Shown: in pieces, positions 44,073 through 52,561 of the stretch
Layout of the letters: each line of letters begins with the position of its first letter
Position numbering within the stretch: the stretch's first letter is position 1
Source of the DNA: Pseudomonadota bacterium
GTDB taxonomy: Bacteria > Desulfobacterota > Desulfovibrionia > Desulfovibrionales > Desulfovibrionaceae
Assembly: GCA_023460395.1 (NCBI GenBank)
Contig: JAEWQB010000010.1
Coordinates: forward strand, 62,001-126,000
Reading direction: 5' to 3'
Length of the DNA: 64,000 bases
The notes under the pieces: generated by a model
Told to the model about the DNA's origin: nothing
Seen by the model: the letters and a program-made list of their open reading frames with translations, nothing else
The model's database searches: none
Translations under genes and position numbers: made by a program

Positions 44073-44106
44073 TCAAAACGGGGAGTGTCTCAGGACGCTC
44101 CCCGTT
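44073..44106 (+). terminator. Terminator of secDF
   Basis: Near-perfect stem AAAACGGGGAGTGTC / GACGCTCCCCGTTTT with a 4-base loop, followed by T-rich sequence (TTTTTATT). Confidence 0.92.
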
Positions 44107-44200
44107 TTTATTGCGTGGAAGTTTTGCTCTTTGTCGTGAAATAGCATATTGTTTCCGGGTGTCAGATCGTTTTTCCTTCCCGCGACAGGCCAATTCCGCT

Positions 44201-45121
44201 ATGTCCGAACGTGATTCCGGCCCTTCGTCGCCTTCCGCGTCTTCCGGTATGCTGGACGCGTCTCGCCCTTCGCCTTGGTCGCGCGCGGATGCTATGAAGC
44301 TTTACCGGGCGCTTTCTTCCCTTATTCCCGATGCGGTTATCCTTGCTGACGCCAAGGGGACTATTCTTGCCACTAACGGTAACGCGGCGGAGATATTTCA
44401 CACGTCAGCCGACGGGCTTGTGGGAAGTGACTGCCAGTGCCTGTTTTCTCCCCGTGACCGGGCTTTGTTCTCCAAGGCGTTTGCCGCGCTTGAAGATGAC
44501 GGTTTCTGGGCGGGGGATTTGGAGGCCATGGCTGCCGGTGCTGTCCCGGCAGACCCTTCTGAATGTTTTTACTTTCCTGTATCCGTCAACATCCACCGGG
44601 TTCGTCTCTCCGAAGATGCCGTGTTGCAAGTGGTCATTCGCGATATGAGCGTGCACGTGGAGATGGAAGAGCACCTACAGCGTAAAGAAGCGGTGGTAGA
44701 GGGAATGAATCTTGCTCTGCGCCATGTCATCCGCTCCGTCCACGAGGAGCGCCGGGAAATGAAAGATGAGCTTGTGCAGCAGGTGAAGGAGCAGGTATTG
44801 CCCACGCTGGAGCGTATCGCGGAAGAGGAGCGCCCGGACGTGCGGCATAACTATAAGTCGGTCATTGAAGATCAATTGGGTGAAATGACCGAGGGAACCG
44901 CCGATCCGCTCGATTCTGTGTTTATCCGTCTAACCCAGCGCGAGGTGGAAATATGCCGCCTCATCGCATTGGGACGGAAAACCAGAGAAATTTGCGAGCT
45001 GCTACATATTTCGTTTGAAACCATGCAGACACATCGAAAAAATATTCGCCGTAAACTGGGACTGAAAGGCCGCAGAGTCTCGCTCTATGTTTACCTGCAA
45101 CAGCAGGCAACGGGCCGCTGA
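44201..45121 (+). CDS. PAS-domain LuxR-type regulator
   Basis: 306 residues from ATG 44201 (MSERDSGPSS); a GTG at 44159 and a TTG at 44111 in the same frame are possible alternatives, and no clear ribosome site settles it. A Ser/Ala-rich start leads to a PAS domain (about 35-155; IPDAVILADAKGTILATNGN), a helical linker with HLQRKEAVVEGMNLALRHVI, and a LuxR/FixJ-type helix-turn-helix (about 245-295, LTQREVEICRLIALGRKTRE). There is no receiver. It is probably a transcription factor responding to a small ligand or redox signal. The betaine transporter follows after 312 bases. Confidence 0.8.
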   Translation: MSERDSGPSSPSASSGMLDASRPSPWSRADAMKLYRALSSLIPDAVILADAKGTILATNGNAAEIFHTSADGLVGSDCQCLFSPRDRALFSKAFAALEDDGFWAGDLEAMAAGAVPADPSECFYFPVSVNIHRVRLSEDAVLQVVIRDMSVHVEMEEHLQRKEAVVEGMNLALRHVIRSVHEERREMKDELVQQVKEQVLPTLERIAEEERPDVRHNYKSVIEDQLGEMTEGTADPLDSVFIRLTQREVEICRLIALGRKTREICELLHISFETMQTHRKNIRRKLGLKGRRVSLYVYLQQQATGR

Positions 45122-45138
45122 TCTTGTAAACACACCTT

Positions 45139-45217
45139 GGGTATACCTCTCCCCATCCGTACCCGTTTTTCTTTATGTTATATGAATCGGGTATGCGCCA
45201 TACCCGATTCGTACCCC
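45139..45217. promoter_or_regulatory. Cluster of GGGTA-type sites and a 12-bp palindrome upstream of the betaine transporter
   Basis: Five copies of a GGGTA(T/C/A) core in 80 bases: TGGGTATACC (45138-45147), CGTACCCG (45158-45165), CGGGTATG (45188-45195), CATACCCG (45199-45206), CGTACCCC (45210-45217). The middle two form a perfect 12-bp inverted repeat GAATCGGGTATG / CATACCCGATTC (45184-45195, 45199-45210) with a 3-base spacer. No T-run follows, so a terminator is unlikely. It could be an operator bound by the adjacent LuxR-type protein or another regulator. Bases 45218-45433 hold no gene. Confidence 0.55.
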
Positions 45218-45433
45218 ATCCCCCCCCTTGTTCCTCTCCTGTTCTTCTGAAAATATTGTCAGACTGGAAAAGTCGTTTCCAGCCATGTGGGACGTGCGCA
45301 GCTACGCGCCTTGTCATTTCACGACACCAAGTCCCCTATACGGAAGGCATTCCGTTTCTGTGTCGGCGTCTCTTGTATTCGCGCAGCACCGTTTGCTGCA
45401 CTCTGCCGACAGTAATCATTTTTGGGAGATACT

Positions 45434-46630
45434 ATGTCAAAAGTTGTTGTAGAAGGACTCTATAAGATTTTCGGTCCTTCTCCAGAAAAAGCACTTGAGT
45501 TGCTCAAGGCTGGAAAGACAAAAAATGAAATCATGGAGGAAACCCGACATGGTGTGGGCGTGAATAACGCCTCATTTTCTGTGGAAGAAGGAGAGATTCT
45601 TGTTGTTATGGGGCTTTCTGGAAGTGGTAAATCCACGCTGGTGCGTTGCCTTAACCGCCTTATTACTCCCACAGCGGGGCGGGTGCTTATAGACGGAGAG
45701 GACATTACCGTCATGTCTGGTGAGGAGTTGCGCGTATTGCGGCAGTCCAAGCTGGGTATGGTGTTTCAGAATTTCGCTCTGTTTCCCCACCGGAGCGTGC
45801 TGGAAAATGCCGCATACGGTCTGGAAATAAAAGGTGTGGATGCGGAAACCCGGCTCACGAAAGCACGTGAAGCATTGGAGCTTGTGGGCTTAAAGGGATG
45901 GGAAGACGTGCTGCCCGCTCAACTTTCGGGCGGCATGCAGCAACGAGTGGGGCTGGCCCGCGCGCTGGCGCTTGACCCTGATATCCTGCTTATGGACGAA
46001 GCGTTCAGCGCACTGGACCCGCTTATTCGGCGGGATATGCAGGATGAGCTTATTAACTTGCAGGAGCGCATGCGCAAAACCATCATTTTCATTAGCCACG
46101 ATTTGGACGAAGCCCTTAAATTGGGTGACCGCATTGTGCTCATGAAGGATGGTAAGATTGTGCAAATAGGGACACCGGAAGAAATACTTACCGAACCTGC
46201 GGATTCTTACGTGGAACGGTTTGTGGAAGAGGTGGACATATCCCGTGTGCTGACGGCTGAAAGCATCATGCAAAAAGTTTTGGCGGTGGCACATTTGGGA
46301 ACCGACGGGCCACGTGCCGCGCTGCGTAAAATGCGCACGCAGGGTATCTCCTCGGTATTCGTACTGGGAAGAGATCATACCCTTGTGGGTGCGGTGTCTG
46401 CCGAGCAGGCCGCCCAGCTTATCGAGAGCGGGGAATCTGATTTGGCGTCCATTATCTGCACCGACCTGAAAACGGTTCTGCCGGATACACCCGCACAGGA
46501 TCTTTTTCCCATCATGCACGATCTTGCCTACCCGTTAGCGGTGGTGGACAGCGCCAATCGCCTGAAAGGCGTTATTGTGCGGGGAACGCTTATTGCCGCT
46601 CTGGCAGAACGCAAAGGGGGGCAACGATGA
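45434..46630 (+). CDS. proV: Glycine betaine/proline ABC transporter ATPase
   Basis: 398 residues from ATG 45434. Walker A VMGLSGSGKSTLVRC (about 64), signature LSGGMQQRVGLARAL, Walker B ILLMDEAFSALD, switch FISHDLDEAL, then a tandem CBS region (about 275-390; AESIMQKVLAVAHLG and VVDSANRLKGVIV) as in ProV/OpuAA, thought to gate the transporter by ionic strength. ProW overlaps the end by 4 bases. Confidence 0.95.
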   Translation: MSKVVVEGLYKIFGPSPEKALELLKAGKTKNEIMEETRHGVGVNNASFSVEEGEILVVMGLSGSGKSTLVRCLNRLITPTAGRVLIDGEDITVMSGEELRVLRQSKLGMVFQNFALFPHRSVLENAAYGLEIKGVDAETRLTKAREALELVGLKGWEDVLPAQLSGGMQQRVGLARALALDPDILLMDEAFSALDPLIRRDMQDELINLQERMRKTIIFISHDLDEALKLGDRIVLMKDGKIVQIGTPEEILTEPADSYVERFVEEVDISRVLTAESIMQKVLAVAHLGTDGPRAALRKMRTQGISSVFVLGRDHTLVGAVSAEQAAQLIESGESDLASIICTDLKTVLPDTPAQDLFPIMHDLAYPLAVVDSANRLKGVIVRGTLIAALAERKGGQR

Positions 46631-47457
46631 GCTACCGAATTCCTGTCGGCAACGCCATTGAGGCGGTAATTGATTTTTTGGTGGAGCACCTGTCCTTCGC
46701 CACCAAAGCCTGTTCTGTCGTGGTGGAAAGCGCATTGCGGTTTCTTGAACACGCCATGATCTCCGTGCCGGAACCCGTATTTATTTTGATAACCGGACTG
46801 CTTGTCTGGCGCCTCGCCAAAGACAGAAGGCTGGGGATATTCGCGGTGGCGGGCTTGGCTCTTATTTGGAATATGGGGCTGTGGGATGCCACTATGAGTA
46901 CTGTGGCGCTGGTTCTGGTTGCTACGCTGTTCGCCATTATGCTGGGGGTGCCCATAGGCATCTTCACCGCCGTGAATGGCACCGCCTACCGCATTATCAT
47001 GCCCACTTTGGACGTCATGCAGACCATGCCCGCTTTTGTGTACCTGATTCCGGCTATTCCGTTTTTCGGACTGGGGAAAATGGCGGCTATTTTCTCCACG
47101 GTTATTTTTTCCATGCCTCCGGCTATCCGGCTTACCTGTCTGGGCATTAAACAGGTGCCCCGCGACTTAGTGGAATGCGCCGAGGCTTTTGGGAGCAGTC
47201 GTTGGCAACGGCTGGTGAAACTGGAACTGCCGCTGGCACGCCCGACTATTCTCGCGGGTGTGAACCAGACCGTCATGCTGGCGCTTTCCATGGTCGTCAT
47301 CGCGGCGATGATCGGCGCGAAAGGACTGGGCGGCGAGGTCTGGAAGGCTATTCAGCGCTTGCAGATGGGACGGGGTTTCGAGGCCGGTATCGGCATCGTC
47401 ATTGTGGCGATTATTCTGGACCGCGTGCTGCAAAAGGCCGGAAAGCCTAAATCGTAA
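46627..47457 (+). CDS. proW: Glycine betaine/proline ABC transporter permease
   Basis: 276 residues, about six membrane helices. Coupling-loop signature EFGSSRWQRLVKLELPLARP-type sequence appears as AEAFGSSRWQRLVKLELPLA (about 180-199). Helices include VFILITGLLVWRLAKDRRLG and IMPTLDVMQTMPAFVYLIPA. Overlaps proV (ATGA) and precedes proX by 22 bases. Confidence 0.95.
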   Translation: MSYRIPVGNAIEAVIDFLVEHLSFATKACSVVVESALRFLEHAMISVPEPVFILITGLLVWRLAKDRRLGIFAVAGLALIWNMGLWDATMSTVALVLVATLFAIMLGVPIGIFTAVNGTAYRIIMPTLDVMQTMPAFVYLIPAIPFFGLGKMAAIFSTVIFSMPPAIRLTCLGIKQVPRDLVECAEAFGSSRWQRLVKLELPLARPTILAGVNQTVMLALSMVVIAAMIGAKGLGGEVWKAIQRLQMGRGFEAGIGIVIVAIILDRVLQKAGKPKS

Positions 47458-47479
47458 CCTATTGTTTTAAGGAGAGTGT

Positions 47480-48334
47480 ATGCGACGTATTCTTACTTTA
47501 TGTGCTGCTGTGGCGCTCACGCTGGCGCTTGCCATACCCGGATTCGCTAAAGATCGGGTCCGCCTTGCCTATGTGGAATGGGACTGCGCCACCACGTCTA
47601 CAAATATGGTGAAGGCCGTGCTGGAAGAAAAGATGGGCTATGAGGTGGAAATTCTTCCTGTGGCTGCCGCCGCCATGTGGCAGGCCGTGGGAGCAGGCGA
47701 TGTGGATGGCATGGTCACTGCGTGGCTGCCCGTCACCCATGGTGATTACTTGAAGCGCATGGGCGGTTCTGTGGTGGACTTGGGACCGCTTAGCACGGGG
47801 GCCAAGGTCGGTTGGGTTGTCCCCTCGTATGTGCCCATCAACTCCGTGGAGGAATTGAAAGCCAACGCGGACAAGTTTAATCACAAGATTATTGGAATAG
47901 ACCCCGGCGCGGGCCTTATGCGGATGTCTGAAGAAACTATGGCGGCGTATGACATGACGCGGGATTTTGAACTTGTGGAGGGCAGCGGGGCCACCATGAC
48001 CGCGGCACTGAGCAACGCCATTAAGAATAAGGAATGGATTGTGGTGACTGGCTGGTCGCCCCATTGGATGTTCGGACGCTGGGATCTCAAATATCTTGAA
48101 GATCCCAAAGTCTCGTTGGGTGGTGAAGAAACTATCAATACCGTGGTGCGCAAGGGGCTTAAGGAAGACATGCCGGAAGTGTACGCCTTCCTTGATCGTT
48201 TTGCATGGGATTCTCCCGCCCAGATGCAGATGGTGATGGCATGGAATCAAGAGCCAGACGCGGACCCGTATGAAAGCGCTAAGCGTTTCATCCGTGAATA
48301 CCCGGAGACTGTCGCACGGTGGTTGGGCAAGTAA
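47480..48334 (+). CDS. proX: Glycine betaine-type substrate-binding protein
   Basis: 284 residues with signal peptide (MRRILTLCAAVALTLALAIP, cut near Gly-Phe-Ala-Lys). OpuAC family; aromatic residues for quaternary-amine binding are seen in VEWDCATTSTNM, VTAWLPVTHGDY and TGWSPHWMFGRWD. The exact osmolyte (betaine, choline, proline betaine) cannot be told. Last gene of proVWX; a terminator follows. Confidence 0.94.
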   Translation: MRRILTLCAAVALTLALAIPGFAKDRVRLAYVEWDCATTSTNMVKAVLEEKMGYEVEILPVAAAAMWQAVGAGDVDGMVTAWLPVTHGDYLKRMGGSVVDLGPLSTGAKVGWVVPSYVPINSVEELKANADKFNHKIIGIDPGAGLMRMSEETMAAYDMTRDFELVEGSGATMTAALSNAIKNKEWIVVTGWSPHWMFGRWDLKYLEDPKVSLGGEETINTVVRKGLKEDMPEVYAFLDRFAWDSPAQMQMVMAWNQEPDADPYESAKRFIREYPETVARWLGK

Positions 48335-48365
48335 TTCTACTGCGCAACTGTTCCTGTGACGTTAA

Positions 48366-48392
48366 GAGAGCCGCCTTTGGGCGGCTCTTTTG
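48366..48392 (+). terminator. Terminator of proVWX
   Basis: GAGCCGCC / GGCGGCTC stem with a 4-base loop, followed by TTTT. Confidence 0.88.
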
Positions 48393-48516
48393 CTGGCGCG
48401 GAGCCACCTGTGTATCCCCCGTTTTTTTGATAGTTTTCCCGGAACCCGTTGCGTCTTTTTCCCGGAATGTGGTATGTGGGGAATAGAAGAAGATACTATT
48501 TCATCAGGAGGATTTC

Positions 48517-48831
48517 ATGAAACGTCTTTTTGTCTGTTTTGCGGCATCTGCCGTGTTATTTGCCGGAACATCTCTGATGGCTTTCGCCGCTGGCGATGCC
48601 GCAACGCTGTATAAGTCTTGTCAGGGATGCCACGGCGCGCAGGCTGAAAAAGTGCCTATGGGCGTGGGTGAGGCAATGAAGGGACAAAGCGCCGAAGACC
48701 TTTTGAAAAAAATGCACGGGTACAAAGACGGTACCTTCGGCGGTAATAAAAAGGCCATTATGGTCAACATTCTGAAGCGGCTGGATGATGAGCAGATGAA
48801 AACTCTGGCCGACCACATCGCTACGCTGTAA
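48517..48831 (+). CDS. Periplasmic cytochrome c (c553-like)
   Basis: Small monohaem electron carrier, 104 residues: a signal peptide of about 23 residues (MKRLFVCFAASAVLFAGTSL), haem motif CQGCH (about residue 36), and axial Met in MVNILKRL near 87. Size and motif fit cytochrome c553 of Desulfovibrio, which is known to sit near the cox genes there. Ribosome site AGGAGGATTTC. It probably donates electrons to the oxidase behind it, or accepts them from a dehydrogenase. Confidence 0.93.
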   Translation: MKRLFVCFAASAVLFAGTSLMAFAAGDAATLYKSCQGCHGAQAEKVPMGVGEAMKGQSAEDLLKKMHGYKDGTFGGNKKAIMVNILKRLDDEQMKTLADHIATL

Positions 48832-48833
48832 GG

Positions 48834-48878
48834 CTGTCGGCCAGCCGCCCACCAGTTAGGAAGGCGGCTGGCCGATAG
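48834..48878. other. Long hairpin between cytochrome c553 and sco
   Basis: A 16-bp stem with one G-U wobble (48834-48849 / 48863-48878; core TCGGCCAGCCGCC / GGCGGCTGGCCGA) and a 13-base loop. There is no T-run, so it is probably an mRNA stabiliser or partial terminator that would allow more cytochrome than oxidase. Confidence 0.6.
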
Positions 48879-48905
48879 TGATAACGTATACAATCGGGGT
48901 AGGTG

Positions 48906-49877
48906 ATGACACGCGCTCTGGCAACAGGACTGTTTGTTGTAACTCTGGTTTTTAGCGTTTTTTCCCCGGAATACAGGGAACCGGCTTTCGCGCAAACAAC
49001 CCCGGCAGCGGTTGATCATACGGGCGGTCATGCCTCCGGTTCTGACAGTGACCATGCCGGTCATACCTCTCATATGCCGCAGGCCAACGGAACACCGGAG
49101 AGCATGCGGGACATGCTGCCCACATCCGAGACTCCCGGTCTGGACGGCAGCCATATCCATCAGCAGCCTGCGGCGGGTTCTCCGCTCGCGGGTGTGAATG
49201 AAAAATTGGGAAACATCGTCCCCGCCGGTATTATTTTTAGGGACGAGCAGGGGCGTGACGTTGACGTGCGCGACCTTATGGATCTGCCCACGATTATTGC
49301 CCCAGTCTATTACACCTGCCCCAGCGTGTGCAATATTTTGCAAAGCTCCATTGCCAGCGTTCTTCCGCAGATGAATCTGCGTCCCGATGAAGAATATCGT
49401 GTTCTTTCCGTTAGCTTTGATGAAACGGATACACCAGAGCTTGCCGCCCGAAGAAAAGCTAATTTTATTGCTGCCATGGGAGGAAATTTCCCCGAAGATG
49501 GCTGGCGGTTTCTCACCGGATCTAAAGAAAGCGTGGACGCGCTTATGGATGCGATTGGGTATCGGTTTACGCGGGTGGATAAAGACTTTGTCCACCCCAT
49601 TGTCGTGGTGGTAGCTTCACCGGAAGGCAAGATAGTGCGATACTTATACGGCAATAGTTTTTTGCCGTTTGATACGGCCATGGCGCTGACTGAAGCGCAG
49701 GAAGGTAAGGTGGGCCTGTCGCTTAAGCGTATTGTGTCCTACTGTTTTTCTTACGACCCGCAAGGCAAAAGGTATGTGCTTGACGTGATGCGCATTGCGG
49801 GCGGGGTCGTGCTCTTCGGCGTGGTGGTGCTCTTTTTAGTGTTGGTATTGGGCGGTAAGCGCAAGAAGAAATCATAG
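48906..49877 (+). CDS. SCO1/SenC-family copper chaperone
   Basis: Delivers copper to the CuA centre of subunit II. 323 residues. N-terminal signal/anchor (ALATGLFVVTLVFSVFSPEY), then a His/Gly/Asp-rich stretch (about 35-90, with HTGGHASGSDSDHAGHTSHM), the copper motif CPSVC (about 138-142) and partner His in FVHPIVVVV (about 226). A C-terminal membrane helix (about 300-320) is unusual for the shortest Sco proteins. First gene of the oxidase operon. Confidence 0.93.
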   Translation: MTRALATGLFVVTLVFSVFSPEYREPAFAQTTPAAVDHTGGHASGSDSDHAGHTSHMPQANGTPESMRDMLPTSETPGLDGSHIHQQPAAGSPLAGVNEKLGNIVPAGIIFRDEQGRDVDVRDLMDLPTIIAPVYYTCPSVCNILQSSIASVLPQMNLRPDEEYRVLSVSFDETDTPELAARRKANFIAAMGGNFPEDGWRFLTGSKESVDALMDAIGYRFTRVDKDFVHPIVVVVASPEGKIVRYLYGNSFLPFDTAMALTEAQEGKVGLSLKRIVSYCFSYDPQGKRYVLDVMRIAGGVVLFGVVVLFLVLVLGGKRKKKS

Positions 49878-49889
49878 GAGAGAGGACAC

Positions 49890-51560
49890 ATGGTGGTGCC
49901 GGAACAACCCGCAGCAACGCAAGAATTTTCAGTGCCGGCCTCTTCGGGGGCTGCGTCCAGTTTTTATTCCGTCCCGCCCGGAGGACGAGGGGGCCTTGCC
50001 TCGTGGATATTTTCCACAGACCACAAACGTATAGGCATGCTGTATCTTTGCGGCATTATGGCGTTCTTTCTGGTCGGAATGGTATTGGGGTTCCTTATTC
50101 GTCTGGAACTCATCGCACCGGGACGCGATCTTATGGATCAGCAAACCTACAATGTCATGTTTACCCTGCACGGGGTAATCATGATTTTTTTGGTGGTTAT
50201 TCCCAGCATTCCCGCTGCGTTTGGTAATATTTTTCTACCCATCCAGATAGGTGCGGAAGATGTTTCCTTTCCCCGGTTGAATAATTTTTCATGGTGGCTG
50301 TACGTAACTGGCGCAGTGCTGGCACTCGTTTCTCTGTTTACCGGCAATGGTGCCCCGGATACCGGGTGGACCTTCTATGTACCATTCAGCAGCGAAGTAA
50401 CCACCACCAATGTGAATGTGGCGGTTATTGCGGTATTTATTTTGGGATTCTCTTCCATCCTCACTGGGCTTAATTTTGTTACCACCTTACACAGATTGCG
50501 CGCGCCGGGCATGACGTGGATGCGCATGCCACTCTTTTGCTGGTCGCTGTATGCCACGGGGTGGATACAGATATTGGCTACTCCTGTTTTGGGAATTACC
50601 GTGCTGCTCATTTTTGCGGAACGTATTCTCGGTGTGGGACTGTTTGATCCCGCTAAGGGGGGGGATCCTATCCTGTACCAGCATCTTTTTTGGCTTTACT
50701 CGCATCCCGCTGTGTACATTATGATTTTACCCGCCATGGGGGTTATTTCAGACGTGCTGCCCGTATTCGCGCGGCGTGATGTTTTTGGCTACAAAATGAT
50801 TGCCTTTTCCAGCGTCATGATCGCTTTTGCCGGTTCATTGGTTTGGGCACATCATATGTTTACCAGTGGCATGAGCGACACCGCCGTGCTGGTCTTTTCA
50901 TTTCTGACTTTTGTGGTGGCTATCCCCTCCGCCATCAAGGTGTTCAACTGGGTTTCCACCCTGTATAAAGGTTCCATTTATACGGACCCGCCGTTGTGGT
51001 TCGCACTCGGATTTATTTTTCTTTTTTCCGTGGGCGGTCTTACGGGTCTGGTGTTAGGAGCTGCCGGAACAGATGTGCATGTGCACGATACCTATTTTGT
51101 GGTGGGGCATTTCCATTACGTAATTTTCGGCGGTTTGGGGTTTGGGTTGTTTTCTGCCATGCACTACTGGTTCCCCAAACTCACAGGGAAAATGTACAAT
51201 ATGCGGTTGGCAAAAATCGCATGCGTTATCATTTTTGTCGGCTTCAACACTCTGTACTTCCCTATGCTAATACTGGGGCTGCAAGGCATGCCACGCCGGT
51301 ATTATGACTATTTGCCGCAGTTTACGACAGGGCACGTGGTTTCCACCTTTGGATCATGGATTCTTATCGCGGGTCTGTTGCTTATGTTCTGGAATCTCCT
51401 GCGCTCCATATGGCGTGGTAGACCTTGCGGGGCAAACCCGTGGGGGGGCGCCACGCTGGAATGGCAAATTCCTTCGCCACCGCCGCACCAGAACTTTATC
51501 TCCGAGCCGGTAGTGGATCGTGGTCCATATGACTTTAAGGGGATACAGCGCGATGCATGA
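49890..51560 (+). CDS. ctaD: Haem-copper oxidase subunit I (A2 type)
   Basis: Catalytic subunit, 556 residues, 12 membrane helices. Haem and CuB ligands appear in FTLHGVIMIFLVV, HPAVYIMILPAMG (CuB His-Tyr crosslink), VWAHHMFTSG and HVHDTYFVVGHFHYVIFGG. The D-channel motif Asn/Asp/Asn is complete in GNIFLPIQIGAEDVSFPRLN. The Glu of canonical HPEVY is replaced by Ala, preceded by Tyr-Ser (YSHPAVY), which marks the A2 subfamily. ctaE overlaps its end by 8 bases. Confidence 0.95.
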   Translation: MVVPEQPAATQEFSVPASSGAASSFYSVPPGGRGGLASWIFSTDHKRIGMLYLCGIMAFFLVGMVLGFLIRLELIAPGRDLMDQQTYNVMFTLHGVIMIFLVVIPSIPAAFGNIFLPIQIGAEDVSFPRLNNFSWWLYVTGAVLALVSLFTGNGAPDTGWTFYVPFSSEVTTTNVNVAVIAVFILGFSSILTGLNFVTTLHRLRAPGMTWMRMPLFCWSLYATGWIQILATPVLGITVLLIFAERILGVGLFDPAKGGDPILYQHLFWLYSHPAVYIMILPAMGVISDVLPVFARRDVFGYKMIAFSSVMIAFAGSLVWAHHMFTSGMSDTAVLVFSFLTFVVAIPSAIKVFNWVSTLYKGSIYTDPPLWFALGFIFLFSVGGLTGLVLGAAGTDVHVHDTYFVVGHFHYVIFGGLGFGLFSAMHYWFPKLTGKMYNMRLAKIACVIIFVGFNTLYFPMLILGLQGMPRRYYDYLPQFTTGHVVSTFGSWILIAGLLLMFWNLLRSIWRGRPCGANPWGGATLEWQIPSPPPHQNFISEPVVDRGPYDFKGIQRDA

Positions 51561-52149
51561 GCATAAAGACTATGTTGGTGCCAAGCTGGGGATGTGGCTC
51601 TTTTTGTTTACCGAAATCTTACTTTTCGGCGGCCTATTTCTACTCTACGCGGCGTATCTGAAACGATATCCTCAAGAGTTTCATCTTGCGGGTAAGGAAC
51701 TGAACGTGGTGCTCGGCGGCTTGAACACGGTAGTGCTGATCACCAGTTCCTGTTTTATGGCGCTTTCCATTAGTGCGCTTCAGCAGGGCAGGGTGAGCCA
51801 GAGTAAACGTTTTCTTCTGCTAACCATTGCCATGGCATTGTTTTTCCTCGTAAATAAATACCTTGAATGGTCTGCGAAGATAGGCCATGGCATTTTCCCC
51901 AATTCACCGGAATTGCTAGAGCGTCCTGCGGGCGAGGTAGTCTTTTTCGGCTTGTACTACATCATGACCGGATTGCACGGCGTCCACGTTATTTTGGGAT
52001 GCGGTCTTTTGAGTGTGGCCTTTTACCTCATTTCGCGGGGCAAGGTGACACCACAGCATTATGTATTTCTGGAAAATAGCGGCTTGTATTGGCATCTGGT
52101 CGACCTCGTGTGGATATACCTGTTTCCGCTATTTTATCTCATCGCATAA
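51553..52149 (+). CDS. ctaE: Haem-copper oxidase subunit III
   Basis: 198 residues, five membrane helices; the N-terminal two-helix part of the long form is missing, as in other bacterial COX3 of the bo/caa type. Motifs: KLGMWLFLFTEILLFGGLF, EVVFFGLYYIMTGLHGVHVI and YWHLVDLVWIYLFPLFYL. Start ATG 51553, overlapping subunit I. Confidence 0.94.
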   Translation: MHEHKDYVGAKLGMWLFLFTEILLFGGLFLLYAAYLKRYPQEFHLAGKELNVVLGGLNTVVLITSSCFMALSISALQQGRVSQSKRFLLLTIAMALFFLVNKYLEWSAKIGHGIFPNSPELLERPAGEVVFFGLYYIMTGLHGVHVILGCGLLSVAFYLISRGKVTPQHYVFLENSGLYWHLVDLVWIYLFPLFYLIA

Positions 52150-52158
52150 GGAGGAGCT

Positions 52159-52551
52159 ATGCAAGACAGACCGCATTTTCCCCTCCGGGAGTCAGCGGAC
52201 TCCAGCTTCAGGCCGGAAAACACCACGGGACTGGTTCCCCCGGATCACACCGGAGGTGGAGCGCACGTAGAGGACGCTCCGCACGCTCTCTCTTATGGGT
52301 TTAATTTGCGTATATGGGGGTTCCTCATGCTGTTCACCGCAATCACGGTGGCAGCTGCGCAGTTTGACTTTGGTTTTTTGAATGTGGTTGTCGCTATGAC
52401 CATAGCCACAACTAAGGCGGGATTGGTTATTTTGTACTTTATGCATTTGCGGTATGAAAAACCGCTCTTTAAAATTATTGTATTTGTTGCCTTCTTTATG
52501 CTGGCTATCGCCATAGGGTTCACCTTTTTCGATCTGGCATACAGATACTGA
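52159..52551 (+). CDS. Haem-copper oxidase subunit IV (prokaryotic type)
   Basis: 130 residues: a polar N-terminal tail of about 50 residues and three predicted membrane helices (LRIWGFLMLFTAITVAAAQF; MTIATTKAGLVILYFMHLRY; IIVFVAFFMLAIAIGFTFFD). Small helper subunit for assembly. Ten bases after subunit III. Confidence 0.88.
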   Translation: MQDRPHFPLRESADSSFRPENTTGLVPPDHTGGGAHVEDAPHALSYGFNLRIWGFLMLFTAITVAAAQFDFGFLNVVVAMTIATTKAGLVILYFMHLRYEKPLFKIIVFVAFFMLAIAIGFTFFDLAYRY

Positions 52552-52561
52552 GGAGTAGGGC

